A DNA stretch of 64,000 bases from assembly GCA_963784135.1 (NCBI GenBank), contig CAWAQG010000004.1:558001-622000 (forward strand), written 5' to 3'. Under the pieces are notes generated by a model. It was given only the letters and a program-made list of their open reading frames with translations. It was not told the origin of the DNA and did no database searches. The position numbers and the translations under genes were made by a program. Origin of the DNA: JADFXI01 sp963784135 (GTDB lineage: Bacteria; Nitrospirota; Thermodesulfovibrionia; Thermodesulfovibrionales; Dissulfurispiraceae). Within the stretch, counting starts at the first letter, position 1, and every line of letters begins with the position of its first letter. Positions 25,519 through 34,751 of the stretch are shown piece by piece.

Positions 25519-26175
25519 CTAACCAAAATATTCGTATATGCCAAGTGCAATAAGAATCACGCCGGAAATGCGGGTGGAATATTTGCCGAACCAATGCACG
25601 CCCGAATACTGCCCGAACTCTATGCCAAACCAAATTGTAACAATGCTGAATATAGCTGTGAAAATTGTGACCAAAGCCGTATTTAGTCTTATCAGACCTG
25701 CCCCGATCCCGTTGGCCAAATTATTCAGCGTTAATGCCAGACCTAATAAGAATCCTTCCTCAATGCTGATATGTCCGGAAAAATCCGTATCAGCAAGAAA
25801 TGGATGATCAAGAATCATAAGGACTTTCCTGAAAAACGGACGACTGGAAATATTCGTCTTTTGAAGCTGTTGGGTCACGCTGCTCTTCTCTTTATCATTG
25901 TGCGATGCAGCCTTCTGAATAAAAACCCAGACCCCTGCGCCTGCAATAATAAGAGAGCCGAGAGCATTTGCGGCATTTGGGCTTAAAAATTTGTTTATTT
26001 CGTTGCCGACCGTCATGGCAAGAAAGGTGCCGGTAGTTGTGATGAGGGCAATAAGCAAATTCGAATAAAAAGGAATATTTATCTTTCTGGCGCCATAGGA
26101 TATGCCGACTCCGACGTTATCCAGATTGCTTGACAGCGCCAGCAGTAAGATAGAAACAATATGAAACTTGATCAT
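25519..26175 (-). CDS. MntP/YtaF-like membrane protein (putative Mn efflux family)
   Basis: The 218-aa protein has six hydrophobic segments arranged as two similar halves: LLLALSSNLDNVGVGISYGA in the first and LGLALTLNNLANGIGAGL in the second. This SxDxxxVGxxYG / NNLxNGxG pattern is typical of the MntP manganese exporter and YtaF sporulation-protein superfamily. A charged loop (about 105-130) separates the halves. YtaF-type is more likely than MntP proper because the second half has Asn where MntP has Asp. It is convergent with dedA, leaving only 5 bp between stops. I found no Mn riboswitch in the 248-bp upstream gap. Confidence 0.78.
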   Translation of the reverse strand: MIKFHIVSILLLALSSNLDNVGVGISYGARKINIPFYSNLLIALITTTGTFLAMTVGNEINKFLSPNAANALGSLIIAGAGVWVFIQKAASHNDKEKSSVTQQLQKTNISSRPFFRKVLMILDHPFLADTDFSGHISIEEGFLLGLALTLNNLANGIGAGLIRLNTALVTIFTAIFSIVTIWFGIEFGQYSGVHWFGKYSTRISGVILIALGIYEYFG

Positions 26176-26423
26176 TTATTCCTCAACTTAGGAGAGGTGC
26201 AGTTTGTTTGCTGCATTAATATAACCAGGTAATGTTAACAGAAAATGTCGGTAATGTTACTATTATGTTAAATATATAGTGCAGCCTGTATAAATGCCGA
26301 GATATAAATGTTATTATATCACATTGTCGGACCGAGGGCAGGCGTTCGCTTCTGGCTCGTAGTTTTTTAATTTTTTCCTGTGATATAATGTCTTGGCTCT
26401 AATGATAAGTTTGGGGGTAATAA

Positions 26424-26720
26424 TTGAAAAGGGTTTCTGTGGAACTCCTGAAGCCGGGAGCTAAACTGGCAAAACCGGTCGTGAATGACAGCGGCATGAT
26501 TCTTATAGGCGAAGGCACGGTACTGAAGGAATCCCATATAGACCGCCTGCAGGGTATGAATATCAGCACTGTGTTTGTAGAGGGGACGGCAGGGCCTTCA
26601 AAAACCAGGGAAGAATTGCTGGCCGAACTTGACGCGAGGTTCAAAAAAACAGAAGATGAGCCCTACATGCCGACAGTGAAAAGGTTATTTAAAGAGTATA
26701 TAGAAGGGATGAGCAACTGA
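26424..26720 (+). CDS. Small protein like the N-terminal domain of HD-GYP regulators
   Basis: The 98-aa protein starts at TTG 26424 (GGGGGT 6 bp upstream). The pattern VELLKPGAKLAKPV...GTVLKESHIDRLQGMNI resembles the small domain found in front of HD-GYP phosphodiesterases. Here it stands alone with a charged C-terminal tail and is followed by a free-standing HDOD protein 1 bp later, so the pair may work as one regulator. A TATAAT at 26384-26389 could serve the operon. Confidence 0.7.
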   Translation: MKRVSVELLKPGAKLAKPVVNDSGMILIGEGTVLKESHIDRLQGMNISTVFVEGTAGPSKTREELLAELDARFKKTEDEPYMPTVKRLFKEYIEGMSN

Positions 26721-26721
26721 T

Positions 26722-27558
26722 ATGGACATTCGGGAGATGCGGACCCAGATTGAGAACATCGATACGCTTCCGACGATACCCAGCATTTTGAGAAAGTTGC
26801 TGGCCGTTATCGAGAAGCCGAAGATTTCAATTAACGAGATAGGCAGTTTTATTGCCAATGATCCTGTGCTCACTTCAAGGGTGCTCAAAGTGGTCAATTC
26901 ACCTATTTACGGCTTTCCCGGGAGGATATCCTCGTTAAATCAGGCTTTGATACTGCTCGGTCTCAATGTGGTGAGAGGCATGCTGCTCGGCGTTTCCGTT
27001 TTCGAGGCAATGCAAAAGACCATGGTCGGACTCTGGGAGCATTCACTTGGCTGTGCTATTGCAGCACGTATCGTTGCAAAGAAAAAAGGATTGAAAGAAC
27101 CTGAAGAGGTTTCTATTGCCGGTTTGCTGCACGACATCGGCAAGGTGGTCATGGGTCTTAAATTTCCGGAGGAATACGGCCTGGCCATCGCTGATGCCCA
27201 GCATGGAGGAATCTTCATGCTGGATGCCGAGAAGAAGCAATTTAATGTAAGCCATGCCGATGCAGGGGGATGGATCGCCCAGAAATGGAACTTTCCCCAG
27301 AATCTTGTCGAGCCGATAGAATATCACCACAAGCCGCATCTCTCAAAAGTGGTCCCGCTTCAGACAGCAATCGTCCATTTTGCAGATGTGTTGACGCGTG
27401 CAGCCGGATTCGGTTTTTCCGGTGATAACTTTGTCCCGGCAGTGCATCCATTTGTATGGCAGTTACTCGACCTGTCCGATGGTGACTTGAAGGAGATAGT
27501 AACAGAATTGGAAGACTCCTTAGGCATGGCCGAGGACTTCCTGTTTTCCGATGAGTGA
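26722..27558 (+). CDS. HDOD-domain signalling protein
   Basis: The 278-aa protein is a single HDOD domain: LPTIPSILRKLLAVIEKP and DPVLTSRVLKVVNSPIYGFP at the start, and IAGLLHDIGKVV with the His-Asp pair retained. HDOD proteins mostly act as non-catalytic scaffolds in c-di-GMP, chemotaxis or DNA-damage signalling, but the HD pair and YHH (about 197-199) are present, so hydrolysis cannot be excluded. It overlaps the next gene (receiver-GGDEF) by 8 bp and follows the small HD-GYP-like protein by 1 bp. Confidence 0.9.
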   Translation: MDIREMRTQIENIDTLPTIPSILRKLLAVIEKPKISINEIGSFIANDPVLTSRVLKVVNSPIYGFPGRISSLNQALILLGLNVVRGMLLGVSVFEAMQKTMVGLWEHSLGCAIAARIVAKKKGLKEPEEVSIAGLLHDIGKVVMGLKFPEEYGLAIADAQHGGIFMLDAEKKQFNVSHADAGGWIAQKWNFPQNLVEPIEYHHKPHLSKVVPLQTAIVHFADVLTRAAGFGFSGDNFVPAVHPFVWQLLDLSDGDLKEIVTELEDSLGMAEDFLFSDE

Positions 27559-28489
27559 TCCAAAGACTCTCGTTGTTATCTCCAGGGACCAGGTACTGAC
27601 CAGCTTAATCAGCAAGTTCCTTAAAGGGTTATGTCAAATCGTTGAATTTGCCTCGCTTGGATCATCACTGGACTATGTGTATAGTTCAAGTCCCGATATA
27701 CTGCTCATTGACATAACATCCGACGATCCCGTTACGGTTTCAATGCTGAACGATTTAAAGAGCGATCCGGTTTTGGGCCACTTATCGGTGTTTGCTGTTT
27801 TCGGCGATGCCTTTGTTGTTCCGGGCTGGGACTATCTTCTTGTCGATGATTACATTAAGCGATCATCTCTCGAAGCGGAAATACGGTCGCGGATTGAATT
27901 GTGCATACAAAGGGCGGAGAGGGCGATCGAAGTAAATCCGCTGACAGGGTTGCCGGGTAATATTCAAATCACAAAGCAGATACAAAAACGGCTGGATGCA
28001 GGCGATCAATTTGCTCTTGCTTACGCCGACCTCGACTTCTTTAAACCTTACAATGACCGCTACGGATTCAGCCGGGGTGATGAAGTTCTGAGGATGCTCG
28101 GCAGGCTTATCCTCAATACCGTAAAAGATAGACAACCTCACGCCAGTTTTGTCGGCCACATCGGTGGAGATGATATTGTATTCGTTATGGATTGCAATAC
28201 TGTTGAAGAGACTTCCGAAAAGATTATCAGTTACTTCGACAGGATTATCCCCACTTTTTACGATATTGAGGACAGGACGAAAGGTTATATAGAATCATTA
28301 GACAGGGAGGGACAAAAAAAAGTGTTCCCTCTTATAAGCATCTCAATCGGTATTGTTTGTAATGATAGAAAACACTTCGACCACTATGGGGAGATAGCTG
28401 AAGTTGCATCAGAAATGAAGAAGTTTGCCAAAACGGTCACAGGGAGTTGTTTCAAGGTCGATAAGAGGCAGCCGTCCACCGTAAAATGA
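27551..28489 (+). CDS. Receiver-like plus GGDEF protein
   Basis: The 312-aa protein has an N-terminal receiver-like domain (PDILLIDITSDDP holds the candidate phospho-Asp) and a GGDEF domain (NPLTGLPGN, ALAYADLDFFKPYNDRYGF, HIGGDDIVFVMD). The signature GGDDI differs from GGDEF at the last two positions; Asp for Glu is seen in active enzymes, but Ile for Phe is unusual, so cyclase activity is uncertain. It overlaps the HDOD gene by 8 bp and is the last gene of that operon. Confidence 0.85.
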   Translation: MSDPKTLVVISRDQVLTSLISKFLKGLCQIVEFASLGSSLDYVYSSSPDILLIDITSDDPVTVSMLNDLKSDPVLGHLSVFAVFGDAFVVPGWDYLLVDDYIKRSSLEAEIRSRIELCIQRAERAIEVNPLTGLPGNIQITKQIQKRLDAGDQFALAYADLDFFKPYNDRYGFSRGDEVLRMLGRLILNTVKDRQPHASFVGHIGGDDIVFVMDCNTVEETSEKIISYFDRIIPTFYDIEDRTKGYIESLDREGQKKVFPLISISIGIVCNDRKHFDHYGEIAEVASEMKKFAKTVTGSCFKVDKRQPSTVK

Positions 28490-28516
28490 GACTCATGGAT
28501 GTCCGGGTTGTGTCAC

Positions 28517-28795
28517 TTAGTCAAAAAGCTTTATTATTGTGTCAGCTTTGTCCTCAATACTCCTGATGCTCTGTGATATCGATTTGTGGTCTTTTTTTAT
28601 TTTGTGTAATTCGTCGGAGATATTCAAGGCAGCAAGGATAACGGCCTTAAGCGGTGTCATATGAGGCACCGCGGTATATACTTCTTTTACTTTTGCCTCT
28701 ACGAACTCGGCGAGTTGCACCAGGTATTCGGGCGATTCGTTGTCCCCTTTGATTATATACTTTTGTCCGAGGATATGTACTTCCACATTTCCCAT
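28517..28795 (-). CDS. zapA: Cell division protein ZapA
   Basis: ZapA binds and cross-links FtsZ protofilaments at mid-cell. The 92-aa protein has the ZapA N-terminus VEVHILGQKYIIKGDNE, then EYLVQLAEFVEAKVKEV, KAVILAALNISDELHKIKK and a C-terminal coiled coil. It follows the ZapB-like gene by 6 bp on the same strand. Its 3' end faces the GGDEF gene across 27 bp. Confidence 0.9.
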   Translation of the reverse strand: MGNVEVHILGQKYIIKGDNESPEYLVQLAEFVEAKVKEVYTAVPHMTPLKAVILAALNISDELHKIKKDHKSISQSIRSIEDKADTIIKLFD

Positions 28796-28801
28796 GCAGG
28801 T

Positions 28802-29017
28802 CTATTTGAGCTCGAGCGAGTCCAATTCATTGAATAAATCCTCGATCTGGGTTTTTATCGAGGTTTTCTCGACCATTAATTTATCAATCTCATTGTCTTT
28901 TAATTTTATCATGTTTTCGAGCTCTTCTATCCGCTTCCCGAGATTGTTTTTTTCATCTTTCAATATCTTAATTTTTTCAACGGCATAGGCTATCTTCTCT
29001 TCAAAAGTCTTTAACAT
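28802..29017 (-). CDS. Small coiled-coil protein (ZapB-like)
   Basis: The 71-aa protein is almost entirely heptad coiled coil (EKIAYAVEKIKILKDEKNNL, IEELENMIKLKDNEIDKLM), as in ZapB, the FtsZ-ring factor. Its position directly upstream of zapA supports a division role, but sequence similarity is limited to coiled-coil character. The frame opens at 29062; ATG 29017 follows GAGGGG and starts MLKTFEEKI. Confidence 0.75.
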   Translation of the reverse strand: MLKTFEEKIAYAVEKIKILKDEKNNLGKRIEELENMIKLKDNEIDKLMVEKTSIKTQIEDLFNELDSLELK

Positions 29018-29084
29018 ATTTGTAACCCCTCCCTCGTGCCTCGTGTTAAAAATAATACACAATTTTAAATAAAAAAATAAAGAA

Positions 29085-29183
29085 AAAACAGGCGATAGGC
29101 AATAGGCTATGGGCTATAGGTTGTAGAAAAATCTCTTTTTTTTAAAATCTATCGCCCATCGCCGATCGCCTATTGCCTGTTTT
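29085..29183. repeat. Heptad hairpin between slt and the ZapB-like gene
   Basis: Left arm 29085-29119 (AGGCGAT, AGGCAAT, AGGCTAT, GGGCTAT) pairs with right arm 29149-29183 (ATCGCCC, ATCGCCG, ATCGCCT, ATTGCCT) at 30 of 35 positions. A T8 tract lies in the loop. The right arm touches the slt stop codon. It probably ends slt transcription. Confidence 0.85.
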
Positions 29184-31215
29184 AAAGTTCGCCGATATGC
29201 GTATGGGCCAGGGAGACATCACCATCGCGGTTTGACCGCAAATACTCGAAATAAGTTGTCATTACTTTCTTGACGTAATTTCTCGTTTCTGGATAAGGGA
29301 TGTCCTCTATGAACTCGTCGATGGTCCTGTATTTCCCGTTTTTCAACCAGTCCCTTACGGCATCTTCTCCGCCGTTGTATGATGCGAGGGCAAGAGGAAC
29401 TGACCCCAGTTTGTTGAGCAGTTGCTTTAGATAATAGCTTCCAAGCAGTATATTGGTCCGGGCATCGTAGAGTTCCGGAGAATTCTTGAACTGCACCATT
29501 ATATTTTTATTATACCTGCGGGCGGTCCCGGGCATCAGCTGCATCAGTCCGATTGCCCCTGCAACAGAGCGCGCTTCGGGCCCGTACCGTGATTCTTCGC
29601 GTATTACAGACAGGATCAAATAAGGGTCCAGCGATGTCGCTTCCGAGGCCTCTTTAACTTCGGGCCAGAACGCAAGAGGGTAATACAATTCGTGCAGTCC
29701 CTCGGTATAGGGCACTTTTGATATAAGCGCGGCAGCGCTCTTGTAATTGCCCAGTTTCTCAAGATAGGAACTGATAGAGATGAGATCGGCTGGAGCAGGG
29801 TTTTTTCTTGACAGGAACAGCAGCTCAGCGGCTGCCTCTTGCTTCAGTCCAATCCCCGCCAGTGTATCGACCCTTTCGGCAACAGACGAATTCAATGAGG
29901 CTTTCAAATAGGTATTGCTTATGGCCGGAGGTATCTCTTTATTTTTCAGACAGGTCAGATAACCATAAAAATCATGAACGTTACCCTGGTCCGCCGCCGG
30001 CCTCAAGGTCCCTCCATCGCCCAGTAATTCCCTGCACTTCCGGCTCCAGTAAAGATATTTCGAATCCCCGTATGTCTCAGCAAGCTGAGAGAATAATTTG
30101 GATGCATTTTTATAGTCCCTCGATAAATAGTACGTCCAGCCTGTTGCCCATAGAGCATCTTCCCTGGAGGACGGATAGTGAGAAAGGACACTGTTGAATA
30201 TTTTAATTGCCTCGTCGCCAGCCCCCTCCCGTCTTTTCATAGCTCCATATGCTATCATCACCTCTGCCATCCTTTTGTCGGCAGTTTTGCTGAATTCGGG
30301 CAGTTCGGCCTGAAAGGCATCGATATCTCCAGCCCTCAAAATCGATCGTGCCCTCCAGAAAAGGTTCTTTGTTTTTTTATAGAGTGCTGCCGCTTCCCTG
30401 TATCTTTTCTGCATGAATAGCGAGTAGGCGAGGCTGTCTGTTACTTCATCCCCGGTCCGGCGGTTATCGCCGCGCGTGAGCGCCTCCCTGAGAACTTTTT
30501 CAGCATCTCCGAACTGCCACTCGGCATTGAGGGCTTTCCCCCTTTTGACAAGGTCCCCGACCGTAATATCAGACGGCGAGAGTTCATTAGACGCATTGGC
30601 CGACAACGGGCAGGTGGATATAAACACTTCCCTGAAGAGTTCCTTGGCTTTCTTCCAGTCGTTGTTCTCTTTAAGGTACTGTGCATAGGTGTATTTGAGC
30701 GTCATATTCGAAGGGTTGTCTTTGGCCATTGCCTCAAGTAACCTGCCCACTGACGGGTCGTTCTTCTTTCTCAACAAGTCTATCTCTTTCAGGCGGGCTT
30801 TTTTGACAAGCGGGGATTCCTTATATTTTTCTTTGATGGTACTCAGGTCCTCAAGGGCCTTATCAGGTTCACCGGCGCCCTCGAATGCTCTGGAGCGCCA
30901 CAGAAGCGCATAGTCTCCAAGCAACGGCAACTTCTCATACGCCACAGTCAGAAGGGCGATCGACTTTTCGTAATCACCTCTTTCAAGGCTGTCTTTGCCT
31001 TTAATAAGCGCCTGCGCCCCATCATGATTTTTTTCAGCGGCGGCATTGGCCCCTGCCGCATCGGGCAGCAGCTCCGATGCAGATGTCAACACCGGCATAA
31101 TGCCGGGCGCAAGGAGCACTGCCAACAGGAGGGAATAGAAGAAAAGTACCGGACGCCGCCGGTCAGAAGTTGCCGAGATAATCAATGTATGAATCATAAT
31201 TTCTTTTTGTCTCAT
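29182..31215 (-). CDS. slt: Soluble lytic transglycosylase (Slt-like)
   Basis: Slt cleaves the MurNAc-GlcNAc bond of peptidoglycan, forming 1,6-anhydro-MurNAc. The protein (up to 677 aa) has a hydrophobic N-terminal signal (about 24-46), a long helical superhelix of TPR-like repeats (about 60-500) and a C-terminal SLT domain: SVIREESRYGPEARS with the catalytic Glu, GAIGLMQLMPGTA, LGSYYLKQLL and ASYNGGEDAV. The start is uncertain: ATG 31215 overlaps aroC by 53 bp, and ATG 31197 is also possible. No strong Shine-Dalgarno precedes either. It is translationally linked to aroC upstream. Confidence 0.9.
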   Translation of the reverse strand: MRQKEIMIHTLIISATSDRRRPVLFFYSLLLAVLLAPGIMPVLTSASELLPDAAGANAAAEKNHDGAQALIKGKDSLERGDYEKSIALLTVAYEKLPLLGDYALLWRSRAFEGAGEPDKALEDLSTIKEKYKESPLVKKARLKEIDLLRKKNDPSVGRLLEAMAKDNPSNMTLKYTYAQYLKENNDWKKAKELFREVFISTCPLSANASNELSPSDITVGDLVKRGKALNAEWQFGDAEKVLREALTRGDNRRTGDEVTDSLAYSLFMQKRYREAAALYKKTKNLFWRARSILRAGDIDAFQAELPEFSKTADKRMAEVMIAYGAMKRREGAGDEAIKIFNSVLSHYPSSREDALWATGWTYYLSRDYKNASKLFSQLAETYGDSKYLYWSRKCRELLGDGGTLRPAADQGNVHDFYGYLTCLKNKEIPPAISNTYLKASLNSSVAERVDTLAGIGLKQEAAAELLFLSRKNPAPADLISISSYLEKLGNYKSAAALISKVPYTEGLHELYYPLAFWPEVKEASEATSLDPYLILSVIREESRYGPEARSVAGAIGLMQLMPGTARRYNKNIMVQFKNSPELYDARTNILLGSYYLKQLLNKLGSVPLALASYNGGEDAVRDWLKNGKYRTIDEFIEDIPYPETRNYVKKVMTTYFEYLRSNRDGDVSLAHTHIGEL

Positions 31216-32371
31216 CCAGACTGTCTCCCCCGAATTTTACAAGGAGCGCATCGGCGAGTACCAGCGCTGTCATTGACTCGCAGATCACTGCCGCTGCCGG
31301 TACAGCACAGGTATCGGAGCGCTCATAGGCCGCTTCGATAGGTTCTTTGGTTATAATATCGACTGACTTCAACGGTTTTTTCAGTGTAGGGATTGGCTTC
31401 ATTGCTGCTTTAATGATAACAGGCATTCCGTTGGTAATGCCGCCTTCGATCCCTCCGGCGTGGTTTGTCAGCCTTCGGAAAGGAGAGCCGCATGGTCCAG
31501 GCGAAGAAGGGCCGTAGAATATCTCATCCATTACCTCAGAGCCGAATTTGTCCGAATAGGCAAAGCCATCGCCGATTTCAACACCCTTGATGGCCTGAAT
31601 TCCCATTAATGCATGTGAAAGGATGCCGTCCAGCCGCCGGTCCCACTGAATGTGGCTGCCGAGTCCTGGAGGTACTCCGGTGGCGATCACCTCGAACCTG
31701 CCGCCGACAGAATCTCCATTCTGCGCTGCTTTGTCTATCACCGCCATCATAGAATGTGCAACGTCATCCTCAGGACACCGCACGGGAGAGGAATCGATCC
31801 TTTCGAGAAAATCCTGCACTACAAATCCATCCCGGAATGGTTTCAGCATTTCATCTGAAACCCGGATGCCGCCGATCTGTGTCACATAGCTCCCTACATA
31901 TATGGAAAACACGGAAAGGAATTTTTTAGCTATTGCACCCAGTGCAACTTTCATTGCTGTTTCCCTGGCGCTGGAACGCTCAAGGATATTCCGTATGTCC
32001 TTCTGATTGTACTTTAGCGCTCCGCCGAGGTCTGCATGCCCCGGACGAGGCCTTGTCACCGGCGCAATGCAACCCTCGTGGACGCTTTCAGGCGACATGC
32101 CTTCCTGCCAGTTTTTCCAGTCCCTGTTTTCGATGAGGAGCGCTATCGGCGAGCCGAGGGTTTTCCCCCACCTGACGCCTGATAGTATCTGTGCACGGTC
32201 CTGCTCAATTTTCATTCTGCCGCCTCGTCCGTATCCCAACTGCCTTCTTTTGAGTTCAGTGTCAATGTCCACGGCTGACAGGGCAAGGCCCGAGGGGATT
32301 TTTTCGATAATGCCGGTAAGCGCTCTGCCATGGGATTCCCCGGCCGTTAAAAATCTGAGTACATTCATCAT
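31163..32371 (-). CDS. aroC: Chorismate synthase
   Basis: AroC makes chorismate from EPSP using reduced FMN, supplying trpE among others. The 402-aa protein shows LTAGESHGRALTGIIE, RRQLGYGRGGRMKIE, RPGHADLGGALKY, RSSARETAMKVALGAIAKK and the C-terminal RSDTCAVPAAAVICESM. Two consecutive ATG codons open the gene. Its 3' end overlaps slt. Confidence 0.96.
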   Translation of the reverse strand: MMNVLRFLTAGESHGRALTGIIEKIPSGLALSAVDIDTELKRRQLGYGRGGRMKIEQDRAQILSGVRWGKTLGSPIALLIENRDWKNWQEGMSPESVHEGCIAPVTRPRPGHADLGGALKYNQKDIRNILERSSARETAMKVALGAIAKKFLSVFSIYVGSYVTQIGGIRVSDEMLKPFRDGFVVQDFLERIDSSPVRCPEDDVAHSMMAVIDKAAQNGDSVGGRFEVIATGVPPGLGSHIQWDRRLDGILSHALMGIQAIKGVEIGDGFAYSDKFGSEVMDEIFYGPSSPGPCGSPFRRLTNHAGGIEGGITNGMPVIIKAAMKPIPTLKKPLKSVDIITKEPIEAAYERSDTCAVPAAAVICESMTALVLADALLVKFGGDSLDETKRNYDSYIDYLGNF

Positions 32372-32452
32372 CTATTTAAAATAACGTGAACCGGCAGTTA
32401 GCGTCAATGTTTTTATGCCAGGGGGGGTATGCGACATTTTTTGGTTCTTTGT

Positions 32453-32479
32453 CCGTCATTCCGGCGCAGGCGGGAATCC
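32453..32479. repeat. Palindromic CGTCATTCC element, copy B
   Basis: A short hairpin of the same family as 5179-5255, reading CCGTCATTCCGGCG...GCGGGAATCC, in the 219-bp gap between aroC and the antitoxin gene. The rest of that gap holds nothing I recognise. Confidence 0.55.
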
Positions 32480-32590
32480 CATTCATCAAGGATACCTATT
32501 GTACGCAATATCCGATGCAATTCAGTCTGAATTAATTGGAAAAAGATAGCCGGCTTCGACCCCAATCAGGTTGAGCGAGATGTCGACCTA

Positions 32591-32869
32591 TTAATTTTTT
32601 GTCTCTATTAGCTTGCCGTTAATAAATTTATGGAGTATGCTTGAAACATATGTCTGATAGGGCAATCCCTCGATTACAGCTTTTTTTTGCAATTCCTCCA
32701 AATCTCTTTCGGATATTCTTATATTGAGTCTTTTATCCTTTTTTACGGTATTTCTTGCGTACCTTCTCAGATCTGCTTTCCTTGTCGATAGATTTTTTAC
32801 CGGTATCAATTCGCCTCTTTCATAGCTGCCCAATATTTCCTGTTCCTCTTTCGTAAGTTTGACTTTCAT
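32591..32869 (-). CDS. Ribbon-helix-helix antitoxin (BrnA/CopG-like)
   Basis: The 92-aa protein has a basic middle and a C-terminal RHH-type DNA-binding segment (RLNIRISERDLEELQKKAVI, PYQTYVSSILHKF). It overlaps the upstream BrnT-like toxin gene by 4 bp (ATGA). Toxin-first order and partner type match BrnTA modules, where the antitoxin binds the promoter with the toxin as co-repressor. Confidence 0.82.
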   Translation of the reverse strand: MKVKLTKEEQEILGSYERGELIPVKNLSTRKADLRRYARNTVKKDKRLNIRISERDLEELQKKAVIEGLPYQTYVSSILHKFINGKLIETKN

Positions 32870-33144
32870 TTTTTTCCTCCAAAATATTTACCGGTTGCTT
32901 TTCTGCAAGGGATAATGGTTTTCAGAAATATTTCTTCTTCATCTTCAACGTAAGGGACAAGATATGCGTAATTGTTTATTCCCACTACCATTATCCTCCG
33001 TTCAGCATATCTTTTCTGATTTGGATGTAGATAGTCAGCCAAAATATCGTTCTTTTCAATATAATAAACAACATCTTCAAAACAGACACCCCTTGATTCC
33101 TTGAGTTGCAGGCTCTTTTCCGTATTCCAGTTTATATGTTTCAT
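32866..33144 (-). CDS. BrnT-like toxin
   Basis: The 92-aa protein fits the BrnT pattern: INWNTEKSLQLKESRGVCFE at the start, a central RRIMVVGINNYAYLVPYVED and IPCRKATGKYF at the end. BrnT toxins have an RNase-like fold and stop translation. The overlap with the RHH gene supports a two-gene toxin-antitoxin operon. Confidence 0.78.
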   Translation of the reverse strand: MKHINWNTEKSLQLKESRGVCFEDVVYYIEKNDILADYLHPNQKRYAERRIMVVGINNYAYLVPYVEDEEEIFLKTIIPCRKATGKYFGGKK

Positions 33145-33274
33145 CTATGAATAGATTAGCGCATTGTGTGCATTTTGGCAACAACGACGAAGGCAGACAA
33201 AAACTTTTTCCTGCCTAATGCTCCCTCCACAGTACGACTTGAATACCCCGAAGATTTAATAGTAAACTGAGTAA

Positions 33275-33631
33275 ATGGAAAATTATAAACTGGTCCTTCC
33301 GGAGCATCTTAATCAATTTGGTTACTTATTTGGCGGCAACCTTTTAAAATGGGTGGATGAAATAGCATGGATAGCTGCGAGCCTGGACTTTCCGGGATGT
33401 AAATTTGTTACTGTCGGAATGGATAGAATTGAGTTTCGAAAAAGCATAAAAGAGGGGTCTATTCTCAGATTCCTCGTGGAAAGAGCGAAAATTGGAAAAA
33501 CTTCAGTGCAGTATTCCGTAAATGTTTTCAATGAAGATATTGAGAGCGGAGACGTAAAAGGAGTGTTCTCTACGCACGTGACTTTTGTATGTCTGGACGA
33601 AGAGGGGAACAAGGCTGATATTCCTAAGTAG
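33275..33631 (+). CDS. Hotdog-fold acyl-CoA thioesterase (YciA/ACOT-like)
   Basis: The 118-aa protein has the acyl-CoA thioesterase pattern: HLNQFGYLFGGNLLKWVDEI (NxxGxxFGG...D with the catalytic Asp), FVTVGMDRIEFRKSIKEGSI and a final strand VFSTHVTFVCLDEEG. Such enzymes release free CoA from acyl-CoA; the substrate range cannot be told. It stands alone, followed by a diguanylate cyclase gene 89 bp downstream. Confidence 0.88.
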   Translation: MENYKLVLPEHLNQFGYLFGGNLLKWVDEIAWIAASLDFPGCKFVTVGMDRIEFRKSIKEGSILRFLVERAKIGKTSVQYSVNVFNEDIESGDVKGVFSTHVTFVCLDEEGNKADIPK

Positions 33632-33720
33632 ACAGGGCTAAACTTATTTATGTATTCCTCCGATAATACTCATAAGATGCTTTTTATGGTCGCTGAACAG
33701 CTCAAAGGAGCCGGGACAAA

Positions 33721-34692
33721 ATGACAGGAGATATGGTCTTTCCGTTCAGCAAATCGGAATACGCTGAAAGAGAATTATCCAGCGTGATAAGGCTTATGCC
33801 CCATCACAGTGAAGTGGAGAGGGCATTCCATGCCATGGCTGATTTCGCACCTGTTTTTATTTGGGTAGCAGAAGCCGGCAATATTAAACGCTTTTATTTC
33901 AATAAAGTTTGGCTCGACTACAGAGGCAGGTCCGTTGCTGAAGAGGCGGAAGAAGGGTGGCTGGAAGGAATACATCCTGATGACTATTATGCCTTCCGTT
34001 CCGAATGTTCTGAAGCGTGCCTGGAAAGGAGACCATATAAAGTCGAATATCGTTTCAGAAGAAAAGACGGCGTTTTCCGATGGGTACTCGAAACCGGCGT
34101 GCCTTTTTTGCGGCCTGATGGCGAACTGGATGGATTTGTCGGATCCTGTGTGGGCATCGGTGAACAAAAGGAACTTGAAGGCCAGCTTTTTAAAATGGCG
34201 CATTACGACATTCTTACAGGCCTGGCAAACCGCAGTCTCTTTGTTAACAGGCTGGAACATACAATTTCGCTGTCGCTGCGTTATAAGACGATGTTTGCGC
34301 TCCTTTATATCGACCTTGACGGGTTTAAAGCTGTTAATGACCAATATGGACACAAGGCCGGAGACATTGTTTTGGTTGAAACAGCCAAAAGGCTCAATTA
34401 TTGCGTTCGGGAATCCGATACTGCGGCGCGCATGGGAGGCGACGAATTTACAGTGATTTTGTCCCGCATCAATGGGGAAGAGGATGCTTTATCTGCTGCC
34501 GGAAAAATCGCTGAAGAAATTGCAAAGCCCTTTGTCATATTTGACCGTAAATGCTATGTTACGGCGAGCGTAGGTATAGGGATTTTTCCAAACAATGCTG
34601 TTGATGCCGAAACCCTGATGAAAAAGGCGGATATGGATATGTACCGCAAGAAGGGAAGCAGGCAGGACATATGCAAGAGTATTTACAGCTAA
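33721..34692 (+). CDS. PAS-GGDEF diguanylate cyclase
   Basis: The 323-aa soluble protein has a PAS domain (about 40-155; FAPVFIWVAEAGNIKRFYFN, YRFRRKDGVFRWVLETG, PAC end) and a GGDEF domain (DILTGLANRSLFVNRLEH, LLYIDLDGFKAVNDQYGH, ARMGGDEFTVIL). The active site is intact, and RESD five residues before GGDEF is the RxxD inhibitory site that binds c-di-GMP. It should therefore make c-di-GMP with product feedback. Confidence 0.92.
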   Translation: MTGDMVFPFSKSEYAERELSSVIRLMPHHSEVERAFHAMADFAPVFIWVAEAGNIKRFYFNKVWLDYRGRSVAEEAEEGWLEGIHPDDYYAFRSECSEACLERRPYKVEYRFRRKDGVFRWVLETGVPFLRPDGELDGFVGSCVGIGEQKELEGQLFKMAHYDILTGLANRSLFVNRLEHTISLSLRYKTMFALLYIDLDGFKAVNDQYGHKAGDIVLVETAKRLNYCVRESDTAARMGGDEFTVILSRINGEEDALSAAGKIAEEIAKPFVIFDRKCYVTASVGIGIFPNNAVDAETLMKKADMDMYRKKGSRQDICKSIYS

Positions 34693-34751
34693 GCACTCAA
34701 AGTTGATTCAGAGTAAAAACAAAATAACCCACTACCATTTATCTCGCCGGC

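Noticed and set aside
26176..26423. Manganese (yybP-ykoY) riboswitch upstream of the MntP/YtaF-like gene.
   Set aside because: I could not find the conserved internal loops in this gap.
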